From NCBI GenBank assembly GCA_038025085.1, contig CM076154.1:14606001-14670000 (forward strand): a stretch of 64,000 bases of DNA, in the 5' to 3' direction. Of the stretch, positions 23,603 to 33,174 are shown one piece after another (position 1 is the stretch's first letter; every line of letters begins with the position of its first letter). The position numbers and the translations under genes are program-made. The notes beneath the pieces are model-generated. The model did no database searches, had not been told where the DNA came from, and saw only the letters and a program-made list of their open reading frames with translations. Origin of the DNA: Tetragonia tetragonoides. Its lineage: Eukaryota; Streptophyta; Magnoliopsida; Caryophyllales; Aizoaceae.

Positions 23603-24480
23603 TCAAATGCTATTACAGCTTGAGGAATTTACAGAAAAAGGAATACAATCATTGTCTGTAAGAACAGGACATGAAGACAATTTATTACTAGCTAGAGGAA
23701 GGGACTCATTGTCTGTGAAAACAGTACATGAGGACATTTTATTTGACACAGGCATAGCTATAGAAACATTAGAGTCAAACTGAGAGGATGAAGACACTGA
23801 TTGATGTTGCAGTAAGAACAGTCCTTCATGGACCTCACCAAGAGCCAGAGGCTTCTTCATGAAAAGGCCCTGAAATTGGATCAAATAGCATGTATTTGGA
23901 GTGAAGATAGTGAAGGAATTTAATTGTTGATTAAGCATACCAACAGATAAAAGATTGCATTTAAACTGAGGCACATACAAAACATATTTCAAGGAAATAT
24001 CAGGATGAATGTTAATAAGACCTGTTTGGGTAACAACAGTGGTTTGGCCATTAGGTAATGTGATATTATATGGTTTGGGTAAATCTGTGAGTGTAGTGAA
24101 AAGATTTTTGTTGTGGCACATGTGATCACTAGCACCACTGTCTATAATCCATGTATAATCAGCAGAGAATTTACAGCTAAAGCAAAAATGTTTATCTCCA
24201 AGCTTAAGAGAAGAACTAGCAAATGTACCTGAAAAATTTGCAGCTCCTGAATAAGGTTGGCTAGTAGAGCCAGAAGTATGATTAAGAACACCAGATTTGC
24301 CCCCAATTGCACATGACTCAGCAGAGATAATATTTGATTGAACTGATCTTGAGACAAATTAGCATTATTAATACCAGAACTGCAATTTGTAGCTGCATTC
24401 ACCCCATTACTCTCACCAGCTTGGGACTGAATTTCCTCACGTTCACCCATGGCATTACCAGCAATCTGTTTACCCTTGGT
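23603..24480 (-). pseudogene. Copia protease region, frameshifted
   Basis: The protease active site DSGASDH lies at about 24120-24150, followed by NITLPNGQ and VLYVPQFKCNLLSV. The segment linking gag to protease (24142..24480) is split by a frameshift near 24300 at a run of five C, after which the proper frame continues in another phase. Confidence 0.85.
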
Positions 24481-24492
24481 AAACTTAAAATC

Positions 24493-25344
24493 CTAAGGAA
24501 AACCTATTAATCTGTAGCACTTACTAGCAATATGTCCAGCTTTCTTGCAATGGTTACAGATAAATTTGTTGTCACTCTTATATTTCTGATATTGATTGCC
24601 TTTATTTTGATTTGAGACATACATGGATGCAGATTCACTTATGAAATGTGATGCAGATTGTACCTCCCTTTGTTTCTCATCTTGCATGAGAAGAGCATAG
24701 GCCTGACCTATAGTTGGAAGAGGCTTCATCATTAGAATATTGCCTCTAATGTGATTATAGTCACTGTTGAGTCCCATAAGAAATTGGACAAGACGCTGAT
24801 CTTCATTAAATTTCTGTAAAGATTGTGCAGCACCACAAGAACAAACAGGCAGAGAAGATAGAGCATTCAACTCATCCCAGTTTCTTTTCATTTTTGTAAA
24901 ATAACCAGCTATATCATTTGCACCTTGACATGATGAACGAATTTCCTTTTCTAATTGAAACAATTTGGCGCCACTAGCTTGACCATAACGATCCTCCAGC
25001 TCATTCCAGATATGGTAAGCTGAATCTGAATAAAGAACACTCTCTGCAATATCTTGAGAAAGAACATTTAAAATCCAAGACGTCACCATGTCATTGCATC
25101 TTTTCCATTGATTGTACTTAGGATCTGTAATAGCGGGTTGCAAATTTGAGGAGATGAAAATCAGCTTGTTCTTCGCTAATAAAGCTATTGACATTGATTT
25201 CTTCCATGAACCAAAGCTGGAACCATCAAAAGGTTTGGAGACCAGCAATAATCCTGGATGATCAGCAGGATGAAGAAAAAGAGGATCTGAATGATCAAGA
25301 TTATTCGAACCAGAATTTTGCGAACCAGAATCTTGAATTGTCAT
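24493..25344 (-). pseudogene. Copia gag
   Basis: 283 codons from ATG with the UBN2-type gag core (FDGSSFGSWKKSM, ILNVLSQDIAESV, LEKEIRSSCQGANDI) and a zinc knuckle of form CX2CX4HX4C (CNHCKKAGHIASKC). A TAG follows GFP; the downstream in-frame DFKFTKGK shows that the stop is a mutation within the polyprotein. Confidence 0.92.
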
Positions 25345-25576
25345 TGCAAATAAGCGATTTGATCAATTATTTTGACGTGAATTGATCGCGGAAAATGATG
25401 AATACCTAGATCAAATTGAGCTTTGATTAATTGACGAAAAACAAACCAATTAATAGAAAACGAAATGAAATTGATTGTGATTATAAAGCTTGATTGTCGA
25501 TGAATCAAATCGAAACAATCGAAGATGAAATGAACTGATTAGAGGTGATCTAGGTATTCGATTTGAGCTTAGTGAG

Positions 25577-25588
25577 GCTCTGATACCA
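25577..25588 (-). other. Primer binding site of the copia element
   Basis: Minus-strand TGGTATCAGAGC directly follows the 5' LTR. It is the standard initiator tRNA-Met site of plant copia elements. Confidence 0.95.
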
Positions 25589-25903
25589 TGTTTGAAGTGT
25601 AAACCTAAGCTCAAATGAAGAACAGAATGTGAAATCTAGAGAGAGAAAAAGAGAGAGAATTTGTTGCAAATCTCTGATTGAGATTAATGCAGATTATGTT
25701 TTTATTACCTCTGTACAAGCTATATGATTTGTTTATATACATGAGTATTGCTGCTATGCTAGACTAAGCTATAACTAACCTCTAACAGAAAAGAAGCTCT
25801 AACAAACTAGCTGACTCAGCATAAATTAGTTACAAATTATAACAAACTAAGAGCTCAGAGGCGCAGAGCTGAGGCGTATGAACATAGCTCAATATAACCA
25901 ACA
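25589..25903 (-). repeat. 5' LTR of the copia element
   Basis: 315 bp, TG..CA, about 99% identical to the other LTR apart from one 14-bp indel. The minus-strand orientation follows from the primer site on its inner side. Confidence 0.95.
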
Positions 25904-26255
25904 GAGCGGGCCTCCTTACCTTACAAAAAAAATAAAATAAAAATCACAAGACTAAAAGAGAATAGATCCACAGCTGATAGCACATTGTTGTGAGGTTGCT
26001 GGTTAGTCTAATTCAAAGTGAAAACCCAGGCAAAAGGATAATGGTATCGGTATCATGGAAACTCTTGAACAAAAATTGAACTTCATGCAAAAGAGTTCAT
26101 AGTTCATTGAAAATCACTTACCTTCCATCTAATGCCTAAGCCAAACTAGAAATTCAGGCAATCTGAGCATTATGCAGACAACTCTGCATATTACATTCTT
26201 CTCGATTCAATTATTTACTGGATATCCTATAATTAGAAATTATGATACAGCTACT
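25904..26255. other. SINE tail and unannotated flank
   Basis: 25904 to about 25945 continues the SINE broken at 20535 and ends in an A-rich tail. The rest shows a possible minus-strand splice donor (GATGGAAG|GTAAGTG, about 26124-26138) but no firm coding frame. Confidence 0.4.
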
Positions 26256-26258
26256 CAC

Positions 26259-26336
26259 ATTTGTTTTTCAGCTAAGTGAGTCAAAACATTTGGAGCCAAA
26301 AAGTGACCTTTCCCAATAAGCTGAAGGTCTGGATCC
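26259..26336 (-). CDS. Possible isolated coding exon of an unidentified gene
   Basis: Between a TTTGCAG acceptor and a GTGAGT donor, one frame is open through 78 nt and reads DPDLQLIGKGHFLAPNVLTH…. I do not recognise the family. Neighbouring candidate exons to the left contain a stop, so the gene may be dead, or this may be chance. Confidence 0.25.
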
Positions 26337-27239
26337 CTGCAAAGAGTAAAGAAGTGATTAGGCAATAGGCAGCTGAGAACTATGACAAGAAACAACAAAG
26401 AGAAAAGAGAATGCTCCAAGCTTGTTACCCAACAAGCTTTCTGGTAAGGTACAGAGGCTTCTCAATTCACAATGTTGTAATTGCTCTTAACATAAATTAG
26501 CTGCGGAACCTGGAGAACTAGCCTGCTATAAGAAAGTAGGTACCAGGTAGCCATACAATTACATCCTAAATGGCGATGACATCCTGAAACCTATGTTGAA
26601 TAGCGATGACACAAGTACTCCTTGAAGATTCCTGTAGTTAGAACTTATTTGCAATCTGCAGTTTACAGCAACAACGAGTATTTGAATATGAAGACAACAG
26701 AAAACTTAATAAGTATCCAATTCCCATTCTTATTACACCATTCAATAAATGACAGAAAAATCTTACTCAGTTCACTTGAACTTCACACTGACCTCACAGA
26801 GTCACAGGCAACAGCTATAGATGAGTTTGAACAAATAGTCCATTAACATTGTTTCATTAAAAAAAAAAATCTGAAGACTGCGATTGAACCATGCTAAACT
26901 ATTTGCCCACTTTCTGATTTCCAAAGCCCTCTTTCTGTCTTGGGTTAATTGTTGTACAATAACTGAGATTGTTAGATTTCATAAGTAAAGGGAGATGATA
27001 CGAGAAATGCTAAGGCAGTAATAAACAAGGGTCCAAAACAAAATCAAAGTGCAAAAACAAATTCAAATTTGACAATTGAGATTGATATGAACTTTTCAGT
27101 ATACAACTCCAAATTAACAATATTACCTCTACTTAAAAAGATCCAAGTGCGATCAAAAAAAAAAAGATCCAAGTGATGAACTAAAAATCAAGATAAAGAA
27201 AAAGTACAAAATTGCGCAAATACTTGATTATCTACTACA

Positions 27240-27841
27240 TCAATGAAAATGGAAAGTGAGAGGATCAGTATGATGTTGAATATCCCACTTAAAAGTGTCA
27301 TTTCCTGTCCAAAATTGGCCAAACAGACCTTTCACCTTCTCTTTCCCTAATCCCAGCACTTTTTCACTCTTAAACTTCTTGAATCCACCATTCAATTTTC
27401 TCCACCAAGTCCCCTTCTTCTTCTTCTTCTTCTTCTTCTTCTTCTTCTTGTCCACCAAACTTAGTAAGCCTCCTTTCCCGTGTTGTCCCCCAGTTGATGA
27501 CATTCCCACTCGGGTTCCGGTTCCCGAATGTAATCGAACAAGGCTTTGAGATAATCAGAAGAAACAGTAGTAGTAGTTGTGACTCTAATATCTGGACAAA
27601 ATCGCTTGTTTGGTGGGTAAACAAAATTGTTGTCGTTGTTGTTGATGATGGGTATAATTGGCTGTTTGTTTTGCAACGATTCCTAGTTGAAAGGCAACAA
27701 CTTGTTGTTGGGTTTTTCTTGAAAGCAAACTTTTGTGGGTTGTGTTTCTGATTCAGATTCGAAGAAAGCCAAGGCGTATTGTCGTTTTTTCAGTGGGAGT
27801 AACATTTGATTACTGTATTCATTGCTCAATTTTCCCTCCAT
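27240..27841 (-). pseudogene. Decayed relative of the B3 gene at 32.3 kb
   Basis: From ATG at 27841 the frame reads LKKRQYALAFFESESETQ, a TAG at 27683-27685, then in the same frame IIPIINNN, VYPPNKRFCP and LKALFDYIREPE before a stop at 27461. The same order of motifs (KRPYSFAFSETE, NGINNNN, VFPPKKRLC, TTLFDYIKRSS) occurs in the intact B3 gene at 32314. The sequence just before the ATG (CTGAGATCA) is also shared. A (TTC)n tract (27417-27450) disrupts the rest. A further frame to 27240 has an NGGFKKF..F.QFW stretch that may be a ruined B3 end. Confidence 0.65.
27417..27450. repeat. (TTC)n microsatellite
   Basis: About eleven TTC units inside the B3-related pseudogene; they create Lys- or Glu-rich false frames. 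Confidence 0.9.
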
Positions 27842-28395
27842 TGATCTCAGATTTTTGGTTTCAGAAAAGAAAGAAATAGAATAGATGGGAAACCCTATTA
27901 ATTTGTTGGTATTACAGAGTAATCAATGTGAGAGAAAGAAACAGTAGTTGTGTAATGTAGTAATCTGATGACAGAGAACAGGAGTGCAGCAAAGAAAGAA
28001 AGGGAAGTGGAGAGAGAAATTGATGAAATGTAAATGGCGGTGCTTAATCTTGTATATGGCACGTTAAGTGACCGTTGTTCAAAATTACCGTTTGTTACGC
28101 GGTTTCCTACTTACCGTTGGAGTCTTTGGAGGGAGATTTTTCTTTTTGGCGGTTCATTTTTACATCTTGGGCTACAAGTAAAACAAATTAAAAAAAAATT
28201 GAAAGAAAAGATTATAAAACGGTTGTTTTTATTACTTTTGCAAAAAAGAAATCTAAAAATAAATTTAAGTTTTGGTTTAATGTCCGGATTTTTGGTGGAT
28301 GAATAATTAGCACTCCAATTTGAGTCACGTTAATTGTATCGGTTGTTGTAGTTGGTCTTTTTACTCGTTATAGTTATTCTTGTGCTACCAAATAC

Positions 28396-28530
28396 ACGCA
28401 CTATTTAATTTAGATCCTGCATAAAGACTGAAGTCCTTGGTATATTAGGTTTGAGGTTCGAATTCCCCCACTCTTATTGTATATACATTTATTGTACTAG
28501 TATTTGTGCGTCCCTTAGACGTAAAAAAAA
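28396..28530 (+). repeat. SINE-like fragment
   Basis: Has a box-B-like GAGGTTCGAATTCCCCC and a downstream A-rich end (28523-28530). Box A is not clear. The phrase layout fits a tRNA-derived SINE but the family was not identified. Confidence 0.4.
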
Positions 28531-28699
28531 TAAATCTATTTATACTAAATGCATAAAAAATTGTAAAAAATATTAACCATACATAAATTAACTCTCAATC
28601 AGTTATCATTTGGTATTAATCGTTAGGGACAGTTGTACCACTATTTTTACCTTTGATGGATAGAAATTAGAATCAACCGAGTGTGTCTTTTATGTTTTA

Positions 28700-29454
28700 T
28701 TTCTTATAAAAAAAATAATCAATGTGTTAGCTTATTATTTTTTTTGAGGGGAAAATAAATTCCATTAATTAAAAGCCATACGACACTTATAAGAAGGGTT
28801 AAATTAAACAAGAAATAGATCTAAAACATCAGAATACATTCGAATGAAAAAACTATGTAGCACCAGAGATTCAACAATTCCGACTGGCTTCCATTAGCTG
28901 CTTTCCATATTACAGCCTCTTCGCGGAAGCCTCTGCTATAGCTTTGAATGCTTTGATCCGACATAGTAGACCACCTCTTGATTAAAATAGATCCGCCAAA
29001 GTAACATACGAACGACATAACGAAAAACTAACAATACTCTCAAAAAGTGAGAGACAGCCGAACCCAACGAATGGGACAAACTAACCCTCATAGATGGAGA
29101 GACTGATATTATTCGACATAATAAACTAATAGAAGAAAACAATGAAACAAAAAGAATTGACGCTTACCATTAGCAAAGAATTGCTAATGACAGCCCCTAA
29201 ATCAAAAGGAGGCTAGGATTTTTTTGAGAGGAAGGAGAGATTAACAATTACTTTTAATCAATGTGTTAGCTTAACTTGTTGAGAGTCTCTTATTTATTTT
29301 TATTTTTATTTTTTTGAGTTGATTGATAATTTCTTCTACAACTATTTTAGGTCTTCAATTTTCCTTTTCTCCATCTTAAACATAAAACAAACTGAAAAAA
29401 GGTAAAGTAAAGATAAATGCGATTGTGTACCTTTTCTATATTTATTTGACACAA
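28700..29454. other. Intergenic, no gene seen
   Basis: AT-rich; short frames at 28821..29142 (minus) have no recognisable motif. Two GTGTTAGCTTA-type repeats occur near 28720 and 29262. Confidence 0.4.
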
Positions 29455-29689
29455 TTTTTATTGGGTGTTGCTATTTACCGCCCTAAAATTACTTAATACC
29501 GCCTCTAAAAATTACAATTTTATCCTTCTTCACATTTTCACCCATCCTCTCCCTCTCTAACTCTCACATCAATTCTCCCTCTCTACCACCCACTCTCATA
29601 CCCAACCTTCATCAACATTCACTCATTCGGTAAGGAAGCAACGGCCGCGGATGTCTGCCGGCGACCAGGAAGTGCGGTCGACGCCGTCC

Positions 29690-29975
29690 GAGGTAAATCT
29701 TTTTTTTCGCAGAATTTGAATCGGGCGTCCGCAATTTTCGCCCCAACCATGGTGTAGGCGTCTGCAATTTTCGCCCGTTCCATGGGACAGACGGAAACTA
29801 TAGACGCCTGCACCATGGTTGGGGCGGAAATTGCGGACGCCTGCTCCATTGTTCAGGCGTAAATCTCAGACGCCTACACCATGGATAAGCCGTCCGTTTT
29901 TTCCGCCTGCACTATGGTGTAGGCGAAAGTTTCAGACGCCTGTCCCTTGGTTCAGTCGGTTTTGATAGACGTTTG
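29690..29975. repeat. Left subterminal repeat array of the MULE
   Basis: Repeated units of type AGACGCCTGCACCATGGT in both orientations. They match the array at 31424-31612. Such arrays probably bind transposase or form secondary structure. Confidence 0.75.
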
Positions 29976-30015
29976 AATTTAAGATTAAGCTAACATTGTT
30001 TTCGTTGTTTTCGTT

Positions 30016-30470
30016 AGGTTCCTTTGCGGTTCGGTGGTGATGGTGTTGATTACAGTACGCATTTCGTCACTGATGAGTTCTTTGATAGTGATAGAGATGC
30101 AATTTAATTGGGCAAAACAAATTGCCCTTACTATCGGGTTTGAGTTGATAATTTCGTCACACAAGAACAATGGAAGCGTAAAATTATTAAGATGCAATCG
30201 AGGTGAACGCTACAGAGGGGAATTAAGAGACTTAGATACTGCTGCTCGGAAGAAGACGAAAACAAAGGCTTGTAAATGTACGTTCCAGTTAAGAGCTGAA
30301 CAAGTGTATGGGTCCAGTAGTTGGATGATTGTCACATTGCCTGGGATTAGGGGTACGCACAACCATGACTTTGCTGTGTTTCCTGAGGGATATCGTCAGA
30401 TGAGTGGTCTTAGTCTTGGGTCAAAACAACTCGTTTGTGACATGACTGTTTGGCATGTTTTGCGTGATTG
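30016..30470 (+). pseudogene. FAR1-type DNA-binding domain of a MULE transposase, frameshifted
   Basis: After a likely acceptor (CGTTAG|GTT) the frame reads THFVTDEFFDSDRDAI, then a 1-nt shift at about 30103-30110 leads into NWAKQIALTIGFEL, LLRCNRGERYRGEL, KACKCTFQLRAEQ and TLPGIRGTHNHDFAV. The spaced C..C and HNH residues (RCNRG, CKCTF, HNH) are the FAR1/MULE N-terminal zinc-binding pattern. The catalytic domain downstream is missing. Located inside the MULE. Confidence 0.75.
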
Positions 30471-30696
30471 TTATATTTTTCTACTTATATCATTGTCACA
30501 TTTTTGTGTGATTGTTATATTTTGCATGTTATATTTTTTTCGTGATTATTGGAGGTAAATAAAACAACAAATTACAATAAAACAAAAAAGGTAAATAAAA
30601 AAAATAAATTACAATAACACAAATAAATAACAATAACAATGAAACTCCAACATAAAAATATAACAAATTCATCTAGGGTCATATAAGTAATACATC

Positions 30697-30895
30697 ATTT
30701 GGCAGCCCGCCAATCTCTCATATACTCCTCCATAACCGATCGAGGACCTTCCGCTTGCTCCGGAGGAATCAAAGTAATGAAAGACTCAGCTGCGACGGCT
30801 AGACGATTCACCCACTGCAAAAACGTAACAATGAGTGTGAGTTCAGAACCAGCTAGTTCGCTGGCTAACCCCGGTATCGATTTACCGGCTCCTCC
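30697..30895 (-). other. Antisense open segment inside the MULE (possible captured or second-gene exon)
   Basis: The minus strand reads ELAGSELTLIVTFLQWVNRL followed by AAESFITLIPPEQAEG and ends MEEYMRDWRAAK then stop. An internal CGTTTTTGCAG could be an acceptor, giving a last exon beginning at WVNRL. Base composition differs from the surrounding AAT-rich DNA. Family not recognised. Confidence 0.35.
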
Positions 30896-30944
30896 TCTCC
30901 TCTATCATTTCACATTTTTAATTAAAAAATAAACAGTAATAAAC

Positions 30945-31380
30945 AACTTCTAATAATAATAATAATAATAACAATAATAATAATAATAACAACAATAATG
31001 TAGCAATTCGGAAATCAATTAATAATAATAAAACTAATAATTAAAAAATAATAACAATGACAACTAATAATAATAGTAATAACAACAATAATAATAATAA
31101 TAATAACAACAATAATAATATCAATAAGAATAATAACAATACTAATAATAATAACAATAACAATAATTACAATAATAATAATAAACACTAATCAATACTA
31201 ATTCACATATTAATAACAAAACTAATAATAATAAATAATAATAATAATAATATTAATATTAATAATAATAATACTAATAACAATAATAATATTAATAATA
31301 ACACCAATAATAATAATAAATAATAATAATAATAATAACAATAATAATAACACTAATAATAATGATATTAATAATAATTA
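30945..31380. repeat. Large (AAT)n/(AAC)n microsatellite
   Basis: More than 400 bp of AAT units with AAC, ACT and AT variants inside the MULE; by far the longest trinucleotide tract in the window. Confidence 0.9.
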
Positions 31381-31423
31381 CAACGAATGCATTGAGAAAA
31401 AAAAACAAAAAAAATAGGGTAAG

Positions 31424-31612
31424 GCGTCTGCAATTTTCGCCTGACCCATGGGTCAGGCGTCTGCAGATTCCGCCTGATCCATGGGTCAGGCGAAAACTAT
31501 TTCCGCCTCACCCATGGATCAGGCGGAAAGGGTTTCCGCCTAACCTATGGATCAGGCGGAATCTGCAGACGCCTGACCCATGGGTGAGGCGGAAATTGCA
31601 GACGCCCGATAC
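31424..31612. repeat. Right subterminal repeat array of the MULE
   Basis: Alternating direct and inverted copies of GGCGTCTGCA.TTTCGCC and CTGACCCATGGGTCAG. CCATGG-centred palindromes recur at about 30-40 bp spacing. A 119-codon Arg/Pro frame here is a translation of these repeats, not a gene. Confidence 0.8.
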
Positions 31613-32183
31613 TACGAACTGGAAAAAAAAACGATTATTTAGAGTGAAGGGCAAAATCGTAAATTTTAAGGGCGGTGGTGAGTATTTTTGGGCGGTAAAT
31701 AGCAATTCACTTTTTATTTGACGCTAAATTGATTAGCAAAAAAAAAAAAAAAAAAAGATTACTTGAAGGTAAGTAGGTATTACTCAAGATAATACACTAC
31801 CAAAAAGAAAACCTGCTAGTACTAATACACCAACTATTAAAATCTAAAATTCAAAAATGACCAAAAATATTGTGGAAACAAGAAAAAAGATACGCAATAG
31901 ATTTTTTACTAACTTGAACCCCAAGCTGGTTCATCTTCTCCATAACGGTAACTAGGCGCCAACTAACATACCACACCGCCAATAATATTTTGGAAATCTT
32001 TTCATATTTTCAAATTCATTTGTATTCATTCTTCATTCATTCTCTCTCTCTCTCTCCTCTTCTTTTGCAACACAAATTTACCTGTTGGAGGGAGAATTTG
32101 TTTTGGCAGTGCTTCAACAATTTGAGTTTCAACACAAGTTAAACACTGCCAAAAGGAAACACACTCGTACTCAAACTCTCTTC

Positions 32184-32194
32184 TATATATACTC
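32184..32194 (+). promoter_or_regulatory. Putative TATA box of the B3 gene
   Basis: CTATATATACT lies about 125 bp upstream of the ATG at 32314, after a CT-rich tract (32040-32060) common in plant core promoters. Confidence 0.5.
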
Positions 32195-32313
32195 TCTGTT
32201 GCTTCTGATTTGATCACCCCTCAAACAACAAATTCTGATTCGATCATACCCTGAAACAACAAATTCTTCTTTCTCTCGCTTTCTCTGTTTTCTGTAACCT
32301 GAGATCAATATCA

Positions 32314-33174
32314 ATGGAGAAAACCCAAAACAAACGCCCTTACTCTTTCGCTTTCTCTGAAACTGAACCACAAACAACATATCCCATCAAACTCAGCTCT
32401 GAAATTAAGCAAGAAGTTGAATTTGAAGAAGTGTGGGAACCTGTTTTGATCTTTGGGAAAGTATTTGGTATCCTCAAAAAAATCATCCCTTTGACCCCTG
32501 AAATTATTTACCCACATACCCAAAACCCACAAAACCCAATCAAACTAGAGTTTACTGGAACCCTTGAAAACCCAGAAATTAAACCCATCAATGGTATCAA
32601 CAACAACAACAGTTGTGTTTTTCCACCAAAGAAACGATTATGCCTATGTGTGAAAAAAGAAGACCCTGCTACTACCCTCTTCGATTACATCAAAAGAAGT
32701 AGTAAAACTGGTATCACTGATGTAAAGCTAGTTATGGAGAGAAGTCTTACAGAAAGTGATATCAATGAACATCAGGGCCGATTGGCCATCCCTCAAGGAG
32801 CGATAAAGAGGCCTTTTTTAACACAATCTGAAGAAAACACCCTTGGAATGAGGAACATTAAGGCAAGGTTGAATGTGAAGGTGTTTGGGTCATTCTCATT
32901 CAGAGAGCGTGATTTGAAGCTTACTCGATGGGACTATCCTGCCAATGGGGGGTATAGATATGTATTGAATGGTCCATGGAAAATATTCGTGACAGAAAAT
33001 AAGCTTCAAGCAGGCCAATTGATTCAGCTTTGGTCTTTTCGTCGTCAGGGCAGTCTTTGTTTCGCTGTTGTTGGCCTCCAAAAGAAGAGCAACAATTTCG
33101 TCATAAAACTTGTACCACAACTCCAAGGGCTGTCAAAGGAAAATCAAACAACAGAAGATGACGCCTCTCACTGA
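32314..33174 (+). CDS. B3 domain-containing protein, single exon, 286 aa
   Basis: The uninterrupted frame from ATG has a low-complexity N-terminal half with Asn and Lys runs, including PPKKRLCLCVKK, a possible nuclear signal. The C-terminal half, about residues 147-262, fits the plant B3 DNA-binding fold: RLAIPQGAIKRPFL (first strand and base-contact region), NVKVFGSFSF, LKLTRWDYPANGGYRYVLNG, KIFVTENKLQAGQLIQLWSF and LCFAVVGL. The W-SF-R motif after the GQLIQLW strand is typical of the DUF313-related B3 group of small, lineage-expanded proteins. Role: probable nuclear transcription factor; targets unknown. A decayed relative lies 5 kb upstream on the opposite strand (27240-27841). Confidence 0.82.
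   Translation: MEKTQNKRPYSFAFSETEPQTTYPIKLSSEIKQEVEFEEVWEPVLIFGKVFGILKKIIPLTPEIIYPHTQNPQNPIKLEFTGTLENPEIKPINGINNNNSCVFPPKKRLCLCVKKEDPATTLFDYIKRSSKTGITDVKLVMERSLTESDINEHQGRLAIPQGAIKRPFLTQSEENTLGMRNIKARLNVKVFGSFSFRERDLKLTRWDYPANGGYRYVLNGPWKIFVTENKLQAGQLIQLWSFRRQGSLCFAVVGLQKKSNNFVIKLVPQLQGLSKENQTTEDDASH

Larger units (their letters stand above)
20536..25903 (-). mobile_element. Ty1-copia LTR retrotransposon, recent but coding-defective
   Basis: A 5.37-kb element read on the minus strand. Near-identical LTRs flank a tRNA-Met primer site, gag with a zinc knuckle, protease, integrase, reverse transcriptase and RNase H in copia order, and a G-rich polypurine tract. Coding is broken by a nonsense codon after the gag zinc knuckle (24493-24495), frameshifts near 24300 and 23605 and a nonsense codon at 22618-22620. 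The flanking pentamers GGGAG and GAGCG match at only three of five positions, so a target duplication is not clear. It interrupts a SINE. Confidence 0.95.
29465..31710. mobile_element. MULE with long TIRs and subterminal repeats, internally deleted
   Basis: The left end GTGTTGCTATTTACCGCCC and the right end (reverse complement GTGAATTGCTATTTACCGCC) start TIRs of about 65 bp. The target duplication is 29455-29464 TTTTTATTGG against 31711-31720 TTTTTATTTG (one mismatch). Next to each TIR is an array of GGCGTCTGC/CCATGG phrases. Inside are a broken FAR1-type DNA-binding domain and a large (AAT)n tract, but no catalytic transposase core, so the element is non-autonomous. Confidence 0.85.

Noticed and set aside
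27370..27624. Glu-rich and Lys-rich frames on the minus strand
   Set aside because: Caused by the (TTC)n microsatellite within the B3-related pseudogene.
30940..31380. CRISPR-like or satellite array
   Set aside because: It is a simple AAT microsatellite; no spacers, and the organism is a plant.
31362..31721. 119-codon frame with PDPWVRR repeats
   Set aside because: It is the translated subterminal repeat array of the MULE and runs into its TIR.
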